A stretch of 30,893 nt of DNA from Bigelowiella natans CCMP2755 (taxonomy: Eukaryota; Cercozoa; Chlorarachniophyceae), in the NCBI GenBank assembly GCA_000320545.1, contig ADNK01001105.1:1-30893 (forward strand), in the 5' to 3' direction. Numbering within the stretch: the stretch's first letter is position 1; every line of letters begins with the position of its first letter. Of the stretch, positions 10,902 to 24,654 are shown in pieces. The notes below the pieces were generated by a model. That model saw nothing but the letters and a program-made list of their open reading frames with translations, made no database searches and had not been told where the DNA came from. The position numbers and the translations under genes are program-made.

Positions 10902-13275
10902 TCAATGCCGTCGAAGTACCTTCAACTTCTTTAAAACGGGGCGCAATCGTTTGTCTTTAAGGACGGGGTCTGCCTCGATACCCTCTGCTCCCTTGAACGC
11001 GACTCGCTCGCCAACCTGGAGGAGGACGTTGAGTTAACTTTGTGCACTTATTCTCCCCCCCCTCTCCCTCTCTCCCTCTCTCCCTCTCTCTCTCTCTCTC
11101 TCACGCACACATACTCACAAACTAAATATTTGAAACGACACTTTTCGCAATCATCCCCATCATCAGCATCAATATCATCATCATCGCATTGAGCCGCGCC
11201 TCTACCTTCGCCTCTGCGGGGACGGCAACGAGCGACTTCTTGGACTTGTCTTCCTTGTCGGTCCCGCACATGATTCGGCCTTATACAAACAAACAAACAA
11301 ACAACGCCACGAAGTCAGGCACCCCCACAGCACATAATCACCATCCTCATATCATCATTATTCATCACCATCATCATCACGTGAACGACACATGCTCGAG
11401 CACACTGCGATGGCAATATCATCCGCAGTAGCACGGGTCCAATCTGCAATGGGGGTGGTGCATGCCAGTGACGCAATCGCAGACGACGATGCGAGACGAC
11501 GACCTTGGCTCTTCTTGCCTCCAAACTCGGCGTCCTCAAGGTTTACGATGAGGATGACTTTCCGGCCCTTCATTTCCTCGATCGCTACGAATCCACCCAG
11601 TCTGCTCACCACCTGCTTCTTTCCTAGCGCCCCCACATTGACTTGACTCACAAATCTGGATGTCAAACAGTCGGAGGGAAGAGGGGGGGGGGGGGAGTAA
11701 AACATCGAGCAGCTGACCGAAATCGGGGAAAACATATAAATATATGATACATACGACGACAGATGTAACAGTGAGAAAGAGTATAAAAGCATAATCGGTT
11801 TTTTTTTTGTCAGTGCTGCCATCGGTTGTTTGCGTTTGGTTCGTGACACGCACAAGGTGTTGTCAGCTTCATTGGGAGCGGCGTCCTCGATGAGCCCTAC
11901 ACGGAAGTCCACCCGCCCTATCTGCTCTCGCACCAGAACAAGCACAGATTTGATTCAAAAACATGCATAATCGTAGCAGATGACGGCCCGGTGGGGGGGG
12001 AGAAACGATTAATGACGATATTGACTACAATGACAGAATGTGTCTTTCTGGCTGTGCTGCTACTGCTTTGGATTGAACGTAGCTTTTGTTGGAAGAGAGG
12101 GGGGGGGGGGGGGGGAGGAAATGATGGATATTTTTTCGCTCCTAGTACGAAAACGCGCGCGAAGAACAGCGTTTGTAGGATAAAGGGAGGAGTTGGCTCA
12201 AAATCATTATCTGAAATGCAACGACACGACGTGTCGCAAGACGAATATCTCATCGGTTTTTCCGTTCGCGCACATTTCAGGGTAGCGAATCGCCGTTTTT
12301 GTATCTATGCATCACCAACCTCTTTTGCAGCCCTAGCCTTGGCTTCAGCCTCCAGTTTGGCCTTTTTCGCTGCCTTCTTAGCAGCCTTTTTCGCGTCTGC
12401 CTCGCTGCCCTTATTCTTCTTCTTCGTCGTTGTTGTTGTCGTTTTTGAGTCGCCGCGGCCAGCTTGCTGTTTTTGGGACTTCTCTTCTTTTCCTCCTTTG
12501 GCCGTTGAAGTCGAGGAGGAGAAGGAGGAGAAGAATGGGGAGGGGGGGCGTGCAATGGGGATGAGAGCCAAGGGTCGAGTCTGTTGAAGAACGTAGAATG
12601 ATGACATCGTTGGTATGTAGTAATTAGATTCACAACCATCCCCACCCCACCAGAGACACCACAGCACAGTCCCAATCCCAATTATTTTTTGGGGGGGGGG
12701 GGGGGGAAGAGGACATCATCACTTGCGTTTTTGATTCACACACACACGAAATAGCGAAAAAGGGACAAGGTTACAAGGATATCGCCCCGGCTCTCACCTT
12801 GGCATCAAAGGCGTCGTGGCGCTGAATGAAGTCAAACCATCTCATCAGTGGAGCGGGGAGCGTGTCGTATGCGCCCTTCTTACCCGAAACCTATGATGCG
12901 TAAGTGAGAAGCATCTTGGTGACCAAGAAAAAGATGACGACGACGATGATGATGATGATGATGATGATGATTCATCGCCACGATATTGCGTGCGTGCATA
13001 AATCCCTTTCATCGTGCAAGCTGTAAGTACCAATGGATGCAGAGCTGCGTAGACGGCCAAATCACCTAGACGCGGACCTGAAGTGCTACCCAAGAAGGTC
13101 GATTTCGCTGTTTCCAACGTAGAAAGAAAGGCACATGGTGATGAGCGTCGATGTTGCGTTGTGCACAATCCCGTTCAGAGCGTACATCATCATTACAAAT
13201 AAATGTTGTCGCTTCGAGCCCAGCTGCGACTCGCATATCTGAGCGGATCGATACTCTGATACAACAAAAACTACG

Positions 13276-13309
<34 letters not shown>

Positions 13310-13664
13310 TAATCCTACTGCTCCAACTGCTACTGCGACTGCCACGCTGCTGCTACTACTACTTGCGAGATCCGTGAGCTTGCTGATATCATCACTCTCC
13401 CCGATGCCCTCGATTGCCATCGCCATCAGCTCTTCCGCAAGGGCCTCCTCCATCACCCCTTTACCGAGAAGGCCGAGGTTGTTGGACGCGCGCGCAAGGT
13501 AGCGCGCAATGCTCCGGGGCTGCACCAAGGGAAGGGGCTCCGATGCCCCTATCTTGAGCGCGACTATTGATTGTGATGAGACATGGCGCGGGGTGGGGGG
13601 GAAGAAGGGAAACGTAACGTAGGGAGAGAGGACAGGAGCGTTAGGCACTCACATCCCAAAAAAG

Positions 13665-13706
<42 letters not shown>

Positions 13707-13848
13707 GGTGAATGAGGAGGACGGACAAGGGAATGGGGGTGGAGGGAAAATTGCTGCAAAATATGGTGCTCGATAGGCTTCGGTGATGGTAGATCCCACA
13801 AAAGAAAATTAGAAATGAAAGGAGCTAAATATTACTCCTGGAGGTCAT
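10902..13848 (-). CDS. Arc1p/AIMP1-like tRNA-binding cofactor (GST-like + EMAPII domain)
   Basis: Exons on the minus strand: 13848-13836 (tentative start), 13563-13363, 13107-13031, 12890-12798, 12580-12320, 11921-11854, 11655-11504, 11279-11206, 11015-10902; about 350 residues. Residues 10-130 match a GST-like domain of the EF1-gamma/MetRS/Arc1 type: PLVQPRSIARYLARASNNLG, STFLG..GPRLGDLAVYAALH, LPAPLMRWFDFIQRHDAF. A Ser/Thr then Lys/Ala-rich linker follows (KKAAKKAAKKAK). The C-terminal third is an EMAPII/tRNA-binding OB fold: GRVDFRVGLIEDAAPNEADN, VVSRLGGFVAIEEMKGRKVI, KKSQGRIMCG, VGERVAFKGAEG. Such proteins bring tRNA to aminoacyl-tRNA synthetases in the cytosol. No catalytic synthetase domain is attached. 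The N-terminal strand of the GST fold is short, so the true start may lie upstream. In-frame sequence extends back to 13899. Confidence 0.8.
11052..11102. repeat. CT-rich microsatellite in intron
   Basis: CCCTCTCT and CT runs inside the last intron (11205-11016) of the Arc1-like gene. Confidence 0.85.
12096..12116. repeat. poly-G tract in intron
   Basis: A near-pure G run in the 12319-11922 intron of the Arc1-like gene (poly-C on the sense strand). A similar run lies at 12689-12706. Confidence 0.8.
12932..12971. repeat. (GAT)n/(GAC)n trinucleotide repeat in intron
   Basis: A trinucleotide run in the 13030-12891 intron of the Arc1-like gene. Confidence 0.85.
13276..13309. repeat. (CTA)n trinucleotide repeat in intron
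   Basis: A CTA run in the 13362-13108 intron of the Arc1-like gene, close to a donor made of the similar sequence gtagta. Confidence 0.85.
13671..13703. repeat. (AG)n microsatellite in intron
   Basis: An AG run (CT on the sense strand) in the presumed first intron of the Arc1-like gene. Confidence 0.9.
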
Positions 13849-13889
13849 TTCTCCACGGAGGCCTTGATCATGAACGAGGAGCTCCGCGC

Positions 13890-14744
13890 TTATTGCTCCC
13901 TGAAGAGAGATATCGATGCGATGTGTATGTGAGTAAGTAATATCAGAAGGGAAAGGGCGGTTGCGAAGTTGCAACACTAACGAAATGGTAAATACTTCCT
14001 AGCAAAAACTAGAGATCTGGCCCTACAAATCAAAGAATCATCTGTGATTCTGGAGCAGTAAAGAGGGGGAAAACACAATGTGATGTCTTGTTCGTATGCG
14101 CGTCGAGCATCGCCGAAGCAAAGTTTCATGGCGCTGCCAATCTCTGCTTTCGTATCTCTTTCGCTCAGCTCATTGTATGTATACTACGACATGCATGCAA
14201 TTACACGTCCATGTATAATCTCACTTACCGGGTCTGAGTCATCCCGAATTTTGAGGCGCTCAGGATACAGACGGCAGAAAGCGGCCACCGTTTTAAGAAT
14301 TTCGTTCCTGCGAGAGCAGATGATGTGCAGGTGTGAAGGCATTTAGACGCGCAATCGGTATACATACTATATGTAGTGTGTTCTATCTGAAAAATCCTGT
14401 CAAAGAGGTGCACGCTATTCTTCATTTGGCTGTCTGTACGTACGTGCGAAGGGAGCGAAGGTGCAGCTGCAATTCGGATTGGGAGAGTTTCTTCAGTGTT
14501 TTCTGCTCCGGGCTACGAAAATAAAACATAAGAAAGGCAAGGTTTATCGTAGCATGTTATTTTGAGAGGAAAGCTCTGCAGAAGAATCACTCTGAATCAA
14601 GCGACGGTGCCGTGTGTCTTCACAACTCACATTCATGCGCTGAAAGAAAGGGGTGGGGTCTCGAGATATTGCTTCGTGTGTACAGAATTTGTTCACGCAC
14701 CCTTTATACAGGCATAGCGTCATGGGAGAAGCGGACTTGGCCAT
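13890..14744 (-). CDS. hypothetical small alpha-helical protein, six exons
   Basis: I do not recognise this protein. Exons on the minus strand: 14744-14701, 14512-14444, 14307-14229, 14168-14077, 14049-13996, 13899-13890; 115 residues. All phases agree (2,2,0,2,2) and donors and acceptors are canonical. Codons look real: MAKSASPMTLCLYKG, then LQLHLRSLRTNEILKTVAAF, CRLYPERLKIRDDSDP, IGSAMKLCFGDARRAYEQDI. No signal peptide, membrane helix or catalytic motif is visible; the protein looks helical and charged. It lies in the same direction as the Arc1-like gene, with stop and tentative start 42 nt apart. If the last donor is instead the gttttt after RARSL, exon 13899-13836 is read in the other frame and both models merge into one gene. 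The exons are more certain than the gene boundary. Confidence 0.5.
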
Positions 14745-15787
14745 CGCCTGGACTCTTAGGTAATAGACCGAGGATGGAGGGGAGGCTGGGTGAGGGTTGG
14801 ATCCGATTTAGAGCGTAAAGAGAGCTATGGTTAATTGTCGCACTAAAAAAATTCTATGAGTTTTCTGAACGACTGGAATTAGTCTTAGCGAGGCCATGAA
14901 ATTACGGAAATAGGAGCTCGTCGGTCATGCGTTAGTAATTTCTCGCTTGAATTTCGATCTTATTTCCTACATTTTCGAGTTTCCCGTAGATGTTTGTCCT
15001 TGGAAAATTTCCCAGGAATACTCAATGCGCTGTGCGGTGGGTTTGGAGGTTCAAATGTAATCCTTAATATTTCGTCTCTGCGACATGACTCGAGTTCCAA
15101 AACTTGTTGATATTTCGTCACTCACAGAAAGCAAGAAAAAAATTCAGGTTGTTGGAAGGAATTCACGCACGATGAAATTAGTTCTATTTATTTATCTTTT
15201 CGGAGACTGGCAGACCTGACCAGACTTTGAACTCTAAATACGAAAAAATGTGTCCCAGTGCCTCACTCAGAACCTCGCAAAAAGTCCAATTTTCCCCCTG
15301 AATTCTATGCAATTTTAAATTTCTTTCAGATTCCGAGGCATTGATACATCTGAACCTTGAGCGCAATCTGTGAGAATGTGCATTTCTAACCACCTTCATA
15401 GTTACTAGTGTCAAATAATGGACTATGAATATTGTAAAAGACTTCCCAAATTCGATGTCGCTATTCAATATAGATCTAACATAAATATTATTCTTTTTGA
15501 CAGCCGTGCCGACAGTGCTGAAAATAGCTTGAAGCGATCATGTCCGCCCCCTGCCCTGACTTCCTTACCATTCACTACCTTTTGGTTTTTATTTCCTCGA
15601 GAAAATTTTGTGGAATTGGGGAAATGAAGGGATCGGGGAATATGTCTCCCTACATTACTTACGACTGTTGAAAGTAGTGGTCGCACAAAAGACTCGACGT
15701 ATTTGTGCACAACCAAACCTCAAAACTTTAATTGAGGTTTTCTTTTTATTGTATTTCACATCGGTTGACGTCATTTCACCAGACACT
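14745..15787. promoter_or_regulatory. divergent AT-rich spacer between hypothetical gene and Rpt2
   Basis: This 1,043-nt spacer separates two divergent starts. It is AT-rich and free of microsatellites and of the CTAG clusters seen in the 3' spacers. A 94-codon open frame on the minus strand (15468-15184) has no family signal. Promoters for both genes should be here. No TATA box or named element can be assigned. Confidence 0.4.
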
Positions 15788-17868
<2,081 letters not shown>

Positions 17869-17898
17869 TATTCAAGTTGCTTCCAGCAATGCAGTATA

Positions 17899-17904
17899 AA
17901 TAAA
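17899..17904 (+). promoter_or_regulatory. candidate polyadenylation signal AATAAA
   Basis: AATAAA lies 31 nt after the Rpt2 stop codon on the sense strand. Confidence 0.45.
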
Positions 17905-18756
17905 CCTAAGCTGCACTGTGGAGCATATATTACATGCACGACGTTGTCTCTAAAATCAATTATTTTCCTTGGTATTGCACATACATATTTATACACACTT
18001 GTATGTCTATGCGAATATCAAATCAGCCATGCTTGAACCTGTGGCTGCGATCTGCGGATCACGATGGCGACATGCCTAAGTTGATGTTTGTCATGATCTT
18101 GTGATGCTCATATTACATAGTATAATAGCATCTAGCTGGAGCATAGGTTCGTTGCAAACGTACAGCATTCGTGCATCATGTGGCTGCTGTTGCATTCGCT
18201 ATAGCTAGCTATAGGCGGCCGGGTGACTGCATGTCTAGATGTGTACTCATGCTACATGTTATATGCACTAGCTAGCTAGTGCAGCCTGATGTGAGAACAT
18301 GTAATGAACAATTAACGCGGTATAGCGGCTAGGCGGATGTCTCGGCTAGCAGCTAGGTAGGCTAGTAGCTAGGTAGGCACAGTATTAGTGTATTAGCAGC
18401 AAGTCTACATGCGACGGATGGGACTATGCGATAATAATGAAATGATTTTTTTTTCCATTCGTCATCAAAATATGTAGCTAGCTAGCCGCAGCTTTGCACA
18501 GCTGTAGCTAGGACAGATGACTATTGAAAAAATGTAGCCACTTCATTGCATCGCCGGCTCACACAATTATACATCCGTACGTCTCACACATCTGGCCATT
18601 GTCATCAGCCATGCTAGCATGGTGCCTGCCTGCTGCAAGTGCTAACAAGCAATAGAAACACATCGTGCCACACGATGATGTGGACGTATTATTAGAATAA
18701 TGTTCTTCTGCGGAAGAGATAGCATCTAGATAGCGCACGATCTAGCGATACATGCA

Positions 18757-18761
<5 letters not shown>

Positions 18762-18799
<38 letters not shown>
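18762..18799. repeat. (AT)n microsatellite in 3' spacer
   Basis: A pure AT dinucleotide run inside the CTAG-rich spacer. Confidence 0.9.
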
Positions 18800-18802
<3 letters not shown>

Positions 18803-19081
18803 TCGCATATAACGTACCACATCGTTACGGAACATGCAAGCATAGTATATGTACATGTCGCATAGCAGCAGCACACCGATGTAGCTATAAAAATGATCAC
18901 TAGTGCTGTTAGCATTGCAGACTTTCTTGCTTCGCTGCACGATATATACGTGAGAATCTTTGGACATTTCGTATCGTAACGATATGATGACAATAACCAT
19001 TTTGATAATAAATAGCTAGAGAATTTGCATAACTGTAGAAATTCTAACCTCGCTACAAAACAGAACTACAGGAAATGATAG

Positions 19082-20014
19082 TCATCGTGACTTTAGTGGA
19101 TTGAGGCCATTTTGCTGTCGAATTGACTGTACCGAAGCTAAGAAGACTTTATCTGCAAATGCTATTCGTGTAGCAGCGCTAGAAGTAATGCCAAAAGCCT
19201 CAGCTGCTGGTCTGAGTTGGCCTTTGTTTCCTGCCAGAACATCAAGGAATCTTGCAACGAAAAGTGGGTACCCCTTATTCGAGGCGCTGATTCGCCCTTT
19301 CGTTCCAGGGAAATTCAAGTGCTGGCCATCCACCATCACAAATGGATGTCTGATATCTGCCGCAAGCTTGATACGAAGCCTGAGTTACACACACCAGACT
19401 TTTTATTTCAAATATGTGACCTCGCCAAGCAATACACGATATGCAAACATATCATTGGTATCATATCGTCGTGACCTTCTGACTGCCATGTCGGTGTTCA
19501 GCTTTAATTCTCGATGCTCACATGCGGTTGCCGAGATTCCTGTTGCGATGTGGGTCACTCTAGCACATGTCTCGACCTTGTTCCTGTGCTGACCTCCTGG
19601 TCCAGACCCACGGTACCGCTTCGACTCACAGTGCTGCTTAACAAAAGCGTCGTCCCCTTCCAACAGCATGTCATAGAATTTTTCTTGCTCGGGCTGACTT
19701 CTACTGTCCTCTGTTTTGTCCGCCTCCGCCGAGGCTTCACAAAAATAGCGCGGTCGGCACGTCGATTGCCCAAGGGGGTAACACTCTCGCAGGCGGCCGG
19801 ACGCGCCGAGGCCTCGCAGCTGTGCACGAAGAAATGATGATCGTGCGATTGAGCTAGACAGGAGGATTTTCAGCGGCGCAGTTCTCATGATTGGCACGGT
19901 AATGGTCGCTGCTTGCACAGATAAGCAGAGAGTCGGAACCAGCAGGAGGGGTGTGGCTCTCATTGCTCCATAGTTCTGGAGACACCGCTCCGTCCAAAAT
20001 TTCACGAAATCCAT
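19082..20014 (-). CDS. GGQ peptide-chain-release-factor-like protein, probably organellar
   Basis: Exons 20014-19421 and 19366-19082; 292 residues. The core SKRYRGSGPGGQHRNKVETC holds the GGQ tripeptide of class I release factors, which reaches the peptidyl-transferase centre and triggers peptidyl-tRNA hydrolysis. After the intron follow HPFVMVDGQHLNFPGTKG and a C-terminal helical domain (YPLFVARFLDVLAGNKGQ, then IRQQNGLNPL) like that of stand-alone GGQ proteins of bacteria and plastids. No stop-codon-recognition domain (PxT/SPF type) is present, so a rescue or specialised factor is more likely than a canonical RF. The N-terminal 100 residues contain a hydrophobic MRATPLLLVPTLCLSVQA segment, signal-peptide-like, then a Ser/Arg-rich stretch; this fits an organelle-targeting leader (inference). 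The acceptor at 19367-19368 (atcaag) keeps frame. A more usual ctcag acceptor 18 nt upstream would not, so the junction is uncertain. Confidence 0.8.
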
Positions 20015-21250
20015 CTTGCTTGTTGTACTGGGCTAAAATTTTATAGGAAGTTTACGGTATCAAAAATGCACCAAAATGTCAGAAATGTTTTGAGTGTCAT
20101 TAAGAATCCGTCAGAGGACCGATATTTGCCTGATTGTAGCAACTCCGATTATCTTCCCACATCTCACAACAAATACAACAGTTTTCCTCGTATTCCGCAT
20201 GTGTATTGTTTGGTAGATATCTGTCGTACCGAGGAAACCCCATGAATTTTGCTTCGCTTCGCTTCCGTTCTGCCAGCTTCGGAAGCAGAAAGGTCAAGCA
20301 ACCTGTTGTCTGCGATGGTGTTGGATCAAAAGGCTTTTGTGTTTCCCTTTTGCCCAGTCTAGCAGTGGTCCAACAGACTTCAAGGCAGCGACCGACTTGT
20401 CGTGCATGAGAACTGGAACCTGACGCTTGCACCTTCTTGATCATCCTTCCAAACCAATGGCACCCACGTGCTAGCGTGCAACAGGTTGTTGGAAGTCATC
20501 TTTGCTGTGCTTCAGCCCCTGTTTCTTGTTTTGGCGCACAGTGAAAGCGCAAGTGTGTCCAGGTGTGGCGCAGCTTGGCAATCGCCTGTGATGATGACAA
20601 TCAGCGCATGCCAGCATGGTTCAAATCCACGTGCAAGGAAACAAGTCAACACAATGCAGCAGTGTGGTCGTCCAAGCGTTGCGTGACTCACGTTTGCTGG
20701 CTCTTGGCATTTTCATTTGGCATGTGGGCTAGCGCCTAGCTAGCTGCGCAGCTCAGCACTCGGCGTGCGCCGACCACCAGCTAGACCGTGCAATGAGCAT
20801 CGCACGCACGCGCGTCGTGGTGTGACAGGGCACGTGGTGACATCTCATCATGCAATGCAGGCATCGCTCATGGCATGCACGACAATGCTGACACATGCGT
20901 GCATGCACAGCCACGCTAGCACGCTCATGCCGCTAGAGACAAAATGTGACCCGCCGTTGTGATGCGACGGGATTGCCGACAGCTGGAGGTAGCTAGGTTA
21001 GCACAGGCTGTGCTGTGGCTCCACACTTCGTTGAGGGCTACATTCTACGTTCATCATGCTGACCCACAATTGCTAACTAGCTAAGCAAGCACGCATTTCC
21101 TTTTTGCGCAAACAACGGCATTGCTGCTACGCCAAATTGTGGATCGAACTGTAGATTTTCATGGTCTCTCCCGGCATGAAATGAATGCAATGTGCTTTGA
21201 TGTAGATATTTGCAAACCATTTTTTTTTATCGTACATGAATCAATGACGC
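20015..21250. other. spacer with CTAG/GCATGC-rich part and a tRNA-like motif
   Basis: 20015-20430 holds an unsupported 114-codon frame on the minus strand and is probably the promoter side of the release-factor-like gene. From about 20470 to the receptor stop the composition changes to the CTAG and GCATGC-rich type seen at other 3' ends (for example 20730-20750 and 20895-20930). A box-A-like and box-B-like pair lies at 20566-20628. Confidence 0.5.
20559..20640 (+). ncRNA. tRNA-like remnant with pol III A and B box motifs
   Basis: TGGCGCAGCTTGG at 20566 fits the internal A box, and GGTTCAAATCC at 20618-20628 is a perfect B box, 52 nt apart. The acceptor stem pairs only partly and no anticodon arm with the expected U33 can be drawn. 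It is better read as a decayed tRNA, a tRNA-derived SINE head or chance than as a working tRNA. Confidence 0.2.
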
Positions 21251-21939
21251 TTAGGAATCATCCATGAATAAAGGTTCTGGCCCCACATTGCTGTCCTCAT
21301 CGTCAGATATCCATTCACTGGCACTTATATTGAGCATCTGTTGCCGTGCTTCGTAGAAATCCGAGACGTGAACCTTACCAGAAGTTACAGCACTTGAGTA
21401 ATGCCGATATTGGTCTCCTCCAATGACAATGTTGTCAGCGCTCGCACCGGGTAGCTGGAAGCCACTTTCACCATTGGCACTGTGTTGTGATCTCCTTTTC
21501 TCATCTTTCGATGTTGGCTGCTCAAAGAAGACATCGACAGTGTCGGACATCGCATAGGCGATTCTGAAGGCCTCTGTCGCCTGATCAGCGGTTTCTACGT
21601 TCTCTCCGTTTATGCGGACGACACGCCAGCCTATCTCGATTCCCGAACTTCTTCCCTTTTCAAATACGTGATCCACGCGTAGATCTTGGCCAATTGTGCA
21701 TGTTGGTTCGTCGCATGGCAGGGTGATGCAGCGGACATTGCGCTTTGAGGAAAGACTGTCCTCATCGACATTGCTGACGCGGGTGTGGTGGAAGCAGCAG
21801 CATACGAGCGCACAGCAGGGGCCAAGCAGGGCCACCTCAAGCAGAAAGATCACGAAGACCCGCAAGGATATCTGTGGGTGCAGGGAAGAGGAGGCAAGTT
21901 AATTTTTTCTCTTTCTCCCACATGTGTTTCAATATGCTA

Positions 21940-21977
<38 letters not shown>

Positions 21978-22911
21978 GTGTGTGTGTGTGTGTACAGCAC
22001 AGGTTCCACATAACCACTGCCACAACAACTAGTAGTAGTATTGATAGTAGCAGTGCTGCTCGTGCATGCAATGGACATGACAGAGCTATATTCGGTGTCG
22101 TATCGTACCGATTGCCCTAGGGCTAGAATCGTAGCGAGCACCGCCTTGCCGTTGGTAGCGTTTGCACGGTAGGATAGCGTGGCGATGAGGAAGGAGCAGC
22201 CCAGTATCAAAATTAGGCAAATGGAGATGCCGATCACGTCGCTCAGTAGCATCACTTCGTGAGACTCCTCTGCTCGGAACTTCCAATTAATTGTTGATTG
22301 TCTGCGCTGAAGCTTAGACAAGGCCGATGATGATGCGGCATCGTCGTCCTTGAACAAAGCCATGCTGTCGCGACGACGCAGCTTCTTCTCACTCTTCGCC
22401 TCTAGCTGCAGCTCTCCGCTGTGGTTGTTGTCGCTGGATTTAGGAGAGCGCGATGGCGGCGTTGACGCCTTCTTCGTTCGTTCGCCGCTCATCCACCCTG
22501 CAGTCGCACCTGAGTCCCCGTGCACGAGTGTTAGGAAGTATATACAGGGAGGGGAGGGGAGAGGAGAGGAGAATGAAAGAGAGAGAGAGAGGGGGGGGGG
22601 GGGGGGGGATGTACAAATGGACTGACCGACTGCTGCGCCACCCACAACTGCATGATCTTCTGCCTGATCTTCTGCCTTTTCGTCATCATCCTTATGATCC
22701 TTATCTTCTCCAGCACCAGCCCCATCGTCATTCCCTCCGTCGCCCTCGCTCTCCATTGGCACTTCGACGTCCTCCAAGAGAATCATGAGGAAAGCTAGGA
22801 TAGACAGACCACTCCACACTTGGAACTTGACCAGGTACTTATTCGGGACGGGCCGTGAGAAGAGCCAGATTAGGCAAAATGGAACTGGGAACGCCTGCGA
22901 TTGGTTTGTAT

Positions 22912-22942
<31 letters not shown>

Positions 22943-23022
22943 TTCTTCTTATTCAAACGAACATACTGAATGGACAAGTAGTAGATGCTCGGTGTCGTTG
23001 TTACTTTCACGCTCGTATATTC

Positions 23023-23070
<48 letters not shown>

Positions 23071-24614
23071 CCTCTCCGTGCGCACACATAAGTTAATCTT
23101 CATACTGAAATATGACAGGGCAAACGTTTCTTGCTCACCAATAAACAGGTCACGAGACCAACCGCAGCTGGCCCCGGCAGTATAGAAACAGACTGCGACG
23201 TTCCGAGGAGGAGACCGCACACGGCAGCAGAATTGAGTATGATGACGGTCAATAGAAGGAGACGTTTCTGCGCGTTCATGTAATCCCCATTGGGTCGGGC
23301 TAAGACAGCGAACCACGGGTGTTTCCGGCGCAACACCCACTTTACACCAGAGCATAAGTTCTGGCACGACCGCTCCCCTGTCGCGTGTGTTTTTCGCGCT
23401 GTGTTCCAGCTGAGGAAGGGGGGGCAGGGAAGGAAATGGGTGGATGAGGTTTCTTGAGTATAGCATCGCTTGCAAATGAGAAGAGCAAATACCAATGTTT
23501 CCATTTGCAAAACGCATCGATATCCTCTTCCACCCCCCCCCCCCCTTTCCGCAAACATGACAATCATGCCACAGGAAAGGGGGAAGGCGCACCACACGCG
23601 ACACAACCATACCTTCTCCAAAAGCTCCTCTCGATCTTTGCGACGGACTCAGTTCCCTGCTGTTGCATCTGATGCTGGTCGTACATTCTCGCAAATGGGG
23701 CGAGTAGCAGCGCCAGGCCAACAATGGAGATAACGAAGGCCATCATTCCATTCTTTGCTGGATTGAGGGAGTTGGTGTTTGTAACGTCGTCAGAGCTCAG
23801 CTGGTTGACCTCTAATCGCACCTCTCTCCGGACTTCGCTTGTGAATGATGTCAGATGGAAGCTCTTACATTGCAAGCGTCCATCCGACGACCTTCCTGTC
23901 GCCATCACTCCAGCCGATGCCCACGTACTTCCTGTTTTGTTCCAAAACACGCAGCTCGACGAGAGCGAGGAGAGGGACGAAGGTGATGACGACGAGCTGG
24001 AGTCCTGGAGGATTTGTGTGGTGGCATTTCCCCGTGGAATGGAGAAGAGGAAGGGCTCGGAGGCGTTGTTTATCTTGATCTCTTGGCCAGTAGAAAAGTC
24101 GGCGACTTCGATACTGATCAGTCCTTCGCTGAAACCTGGGAAAGGAAGCATCCAAGACTCCATGATGTTGTTTGACAACAACAGCGAACAACACTGTTTC
24201 TATCACTTTACTATAACTACCGCTACTACTACTACTCCTACTACTGCTACCGTCACATTTCATGTCCAATTACGACTCTCTCCCAACCCACCACCCCCTC
24301 CCCCCCCTCACGCTCTTCCTCTTTCCTCACTATTTTACTGCTCCTCCCATTTCACTCGCTCCCATGAAAGAGTGCAAGTGTGAAACCTGGCACGGTGTTG
24401 TTGGGGGGAGGGTAGAGACTATCGCCAGCAATCGTGAGCACCGAAAGCTGCATGGGAGTCGAATTATACTTCTGAGGAAAGGGTGGGAACTGCACCGCCG
24501 ATTGTCCCATCGCCAATGAGCTTCCTACGTAAATTATCATCGCGGCGGTGAGTCAGAGATGCCGCGCACACACATACACACACAGAGACACAAGCACGCA
24601 GAATTCAGAGAGAG

Positions 24615-24654
<40 letters not shown>

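Larger units (their letters stand above)
17869..19081. other. convergent 3' spacer very rich in CTAG
   Basis: The spacer lies between the stops of Rpt2 (+) and the release-factor-like gene (-). It is the densest CTAG block, with about twenty CTAG words including GCTAGCTA clusters near 18199-18210, 18269-18282, 18343-18378 and 18476-18486, plus an AT microsatellite. No exon chain is found. Confidence 0.65.

Noticed and set aside
11392-12587. Long plus-strand frames opposite the Arc1-like gene (198 and 84 codons)
   Set aside because: They are antisense shadows of the Lys-rich linker and OB-fold exons, with poly-G and Phe/Ala runs.
15184-15468. 94-codon minus-strand frame upstream of Rpt2
   Set aside because: No recognisable motif, AT-rich, in a divergent spacer, and no splice partners found.
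20100-20444. 114-codon minus-strand frame upstream of the release-factor-like gene
   Set aside because: No motif or splice partners. It may be chance, or a small gene that needs RNA evidence.
22870-23724. 284-codon minus-strand frame across the receptor's membrane region
   Set aside because: It runs out of frame through introns and microsatellites. The spliced model in another frame carries the membrane helices and HPW motif.
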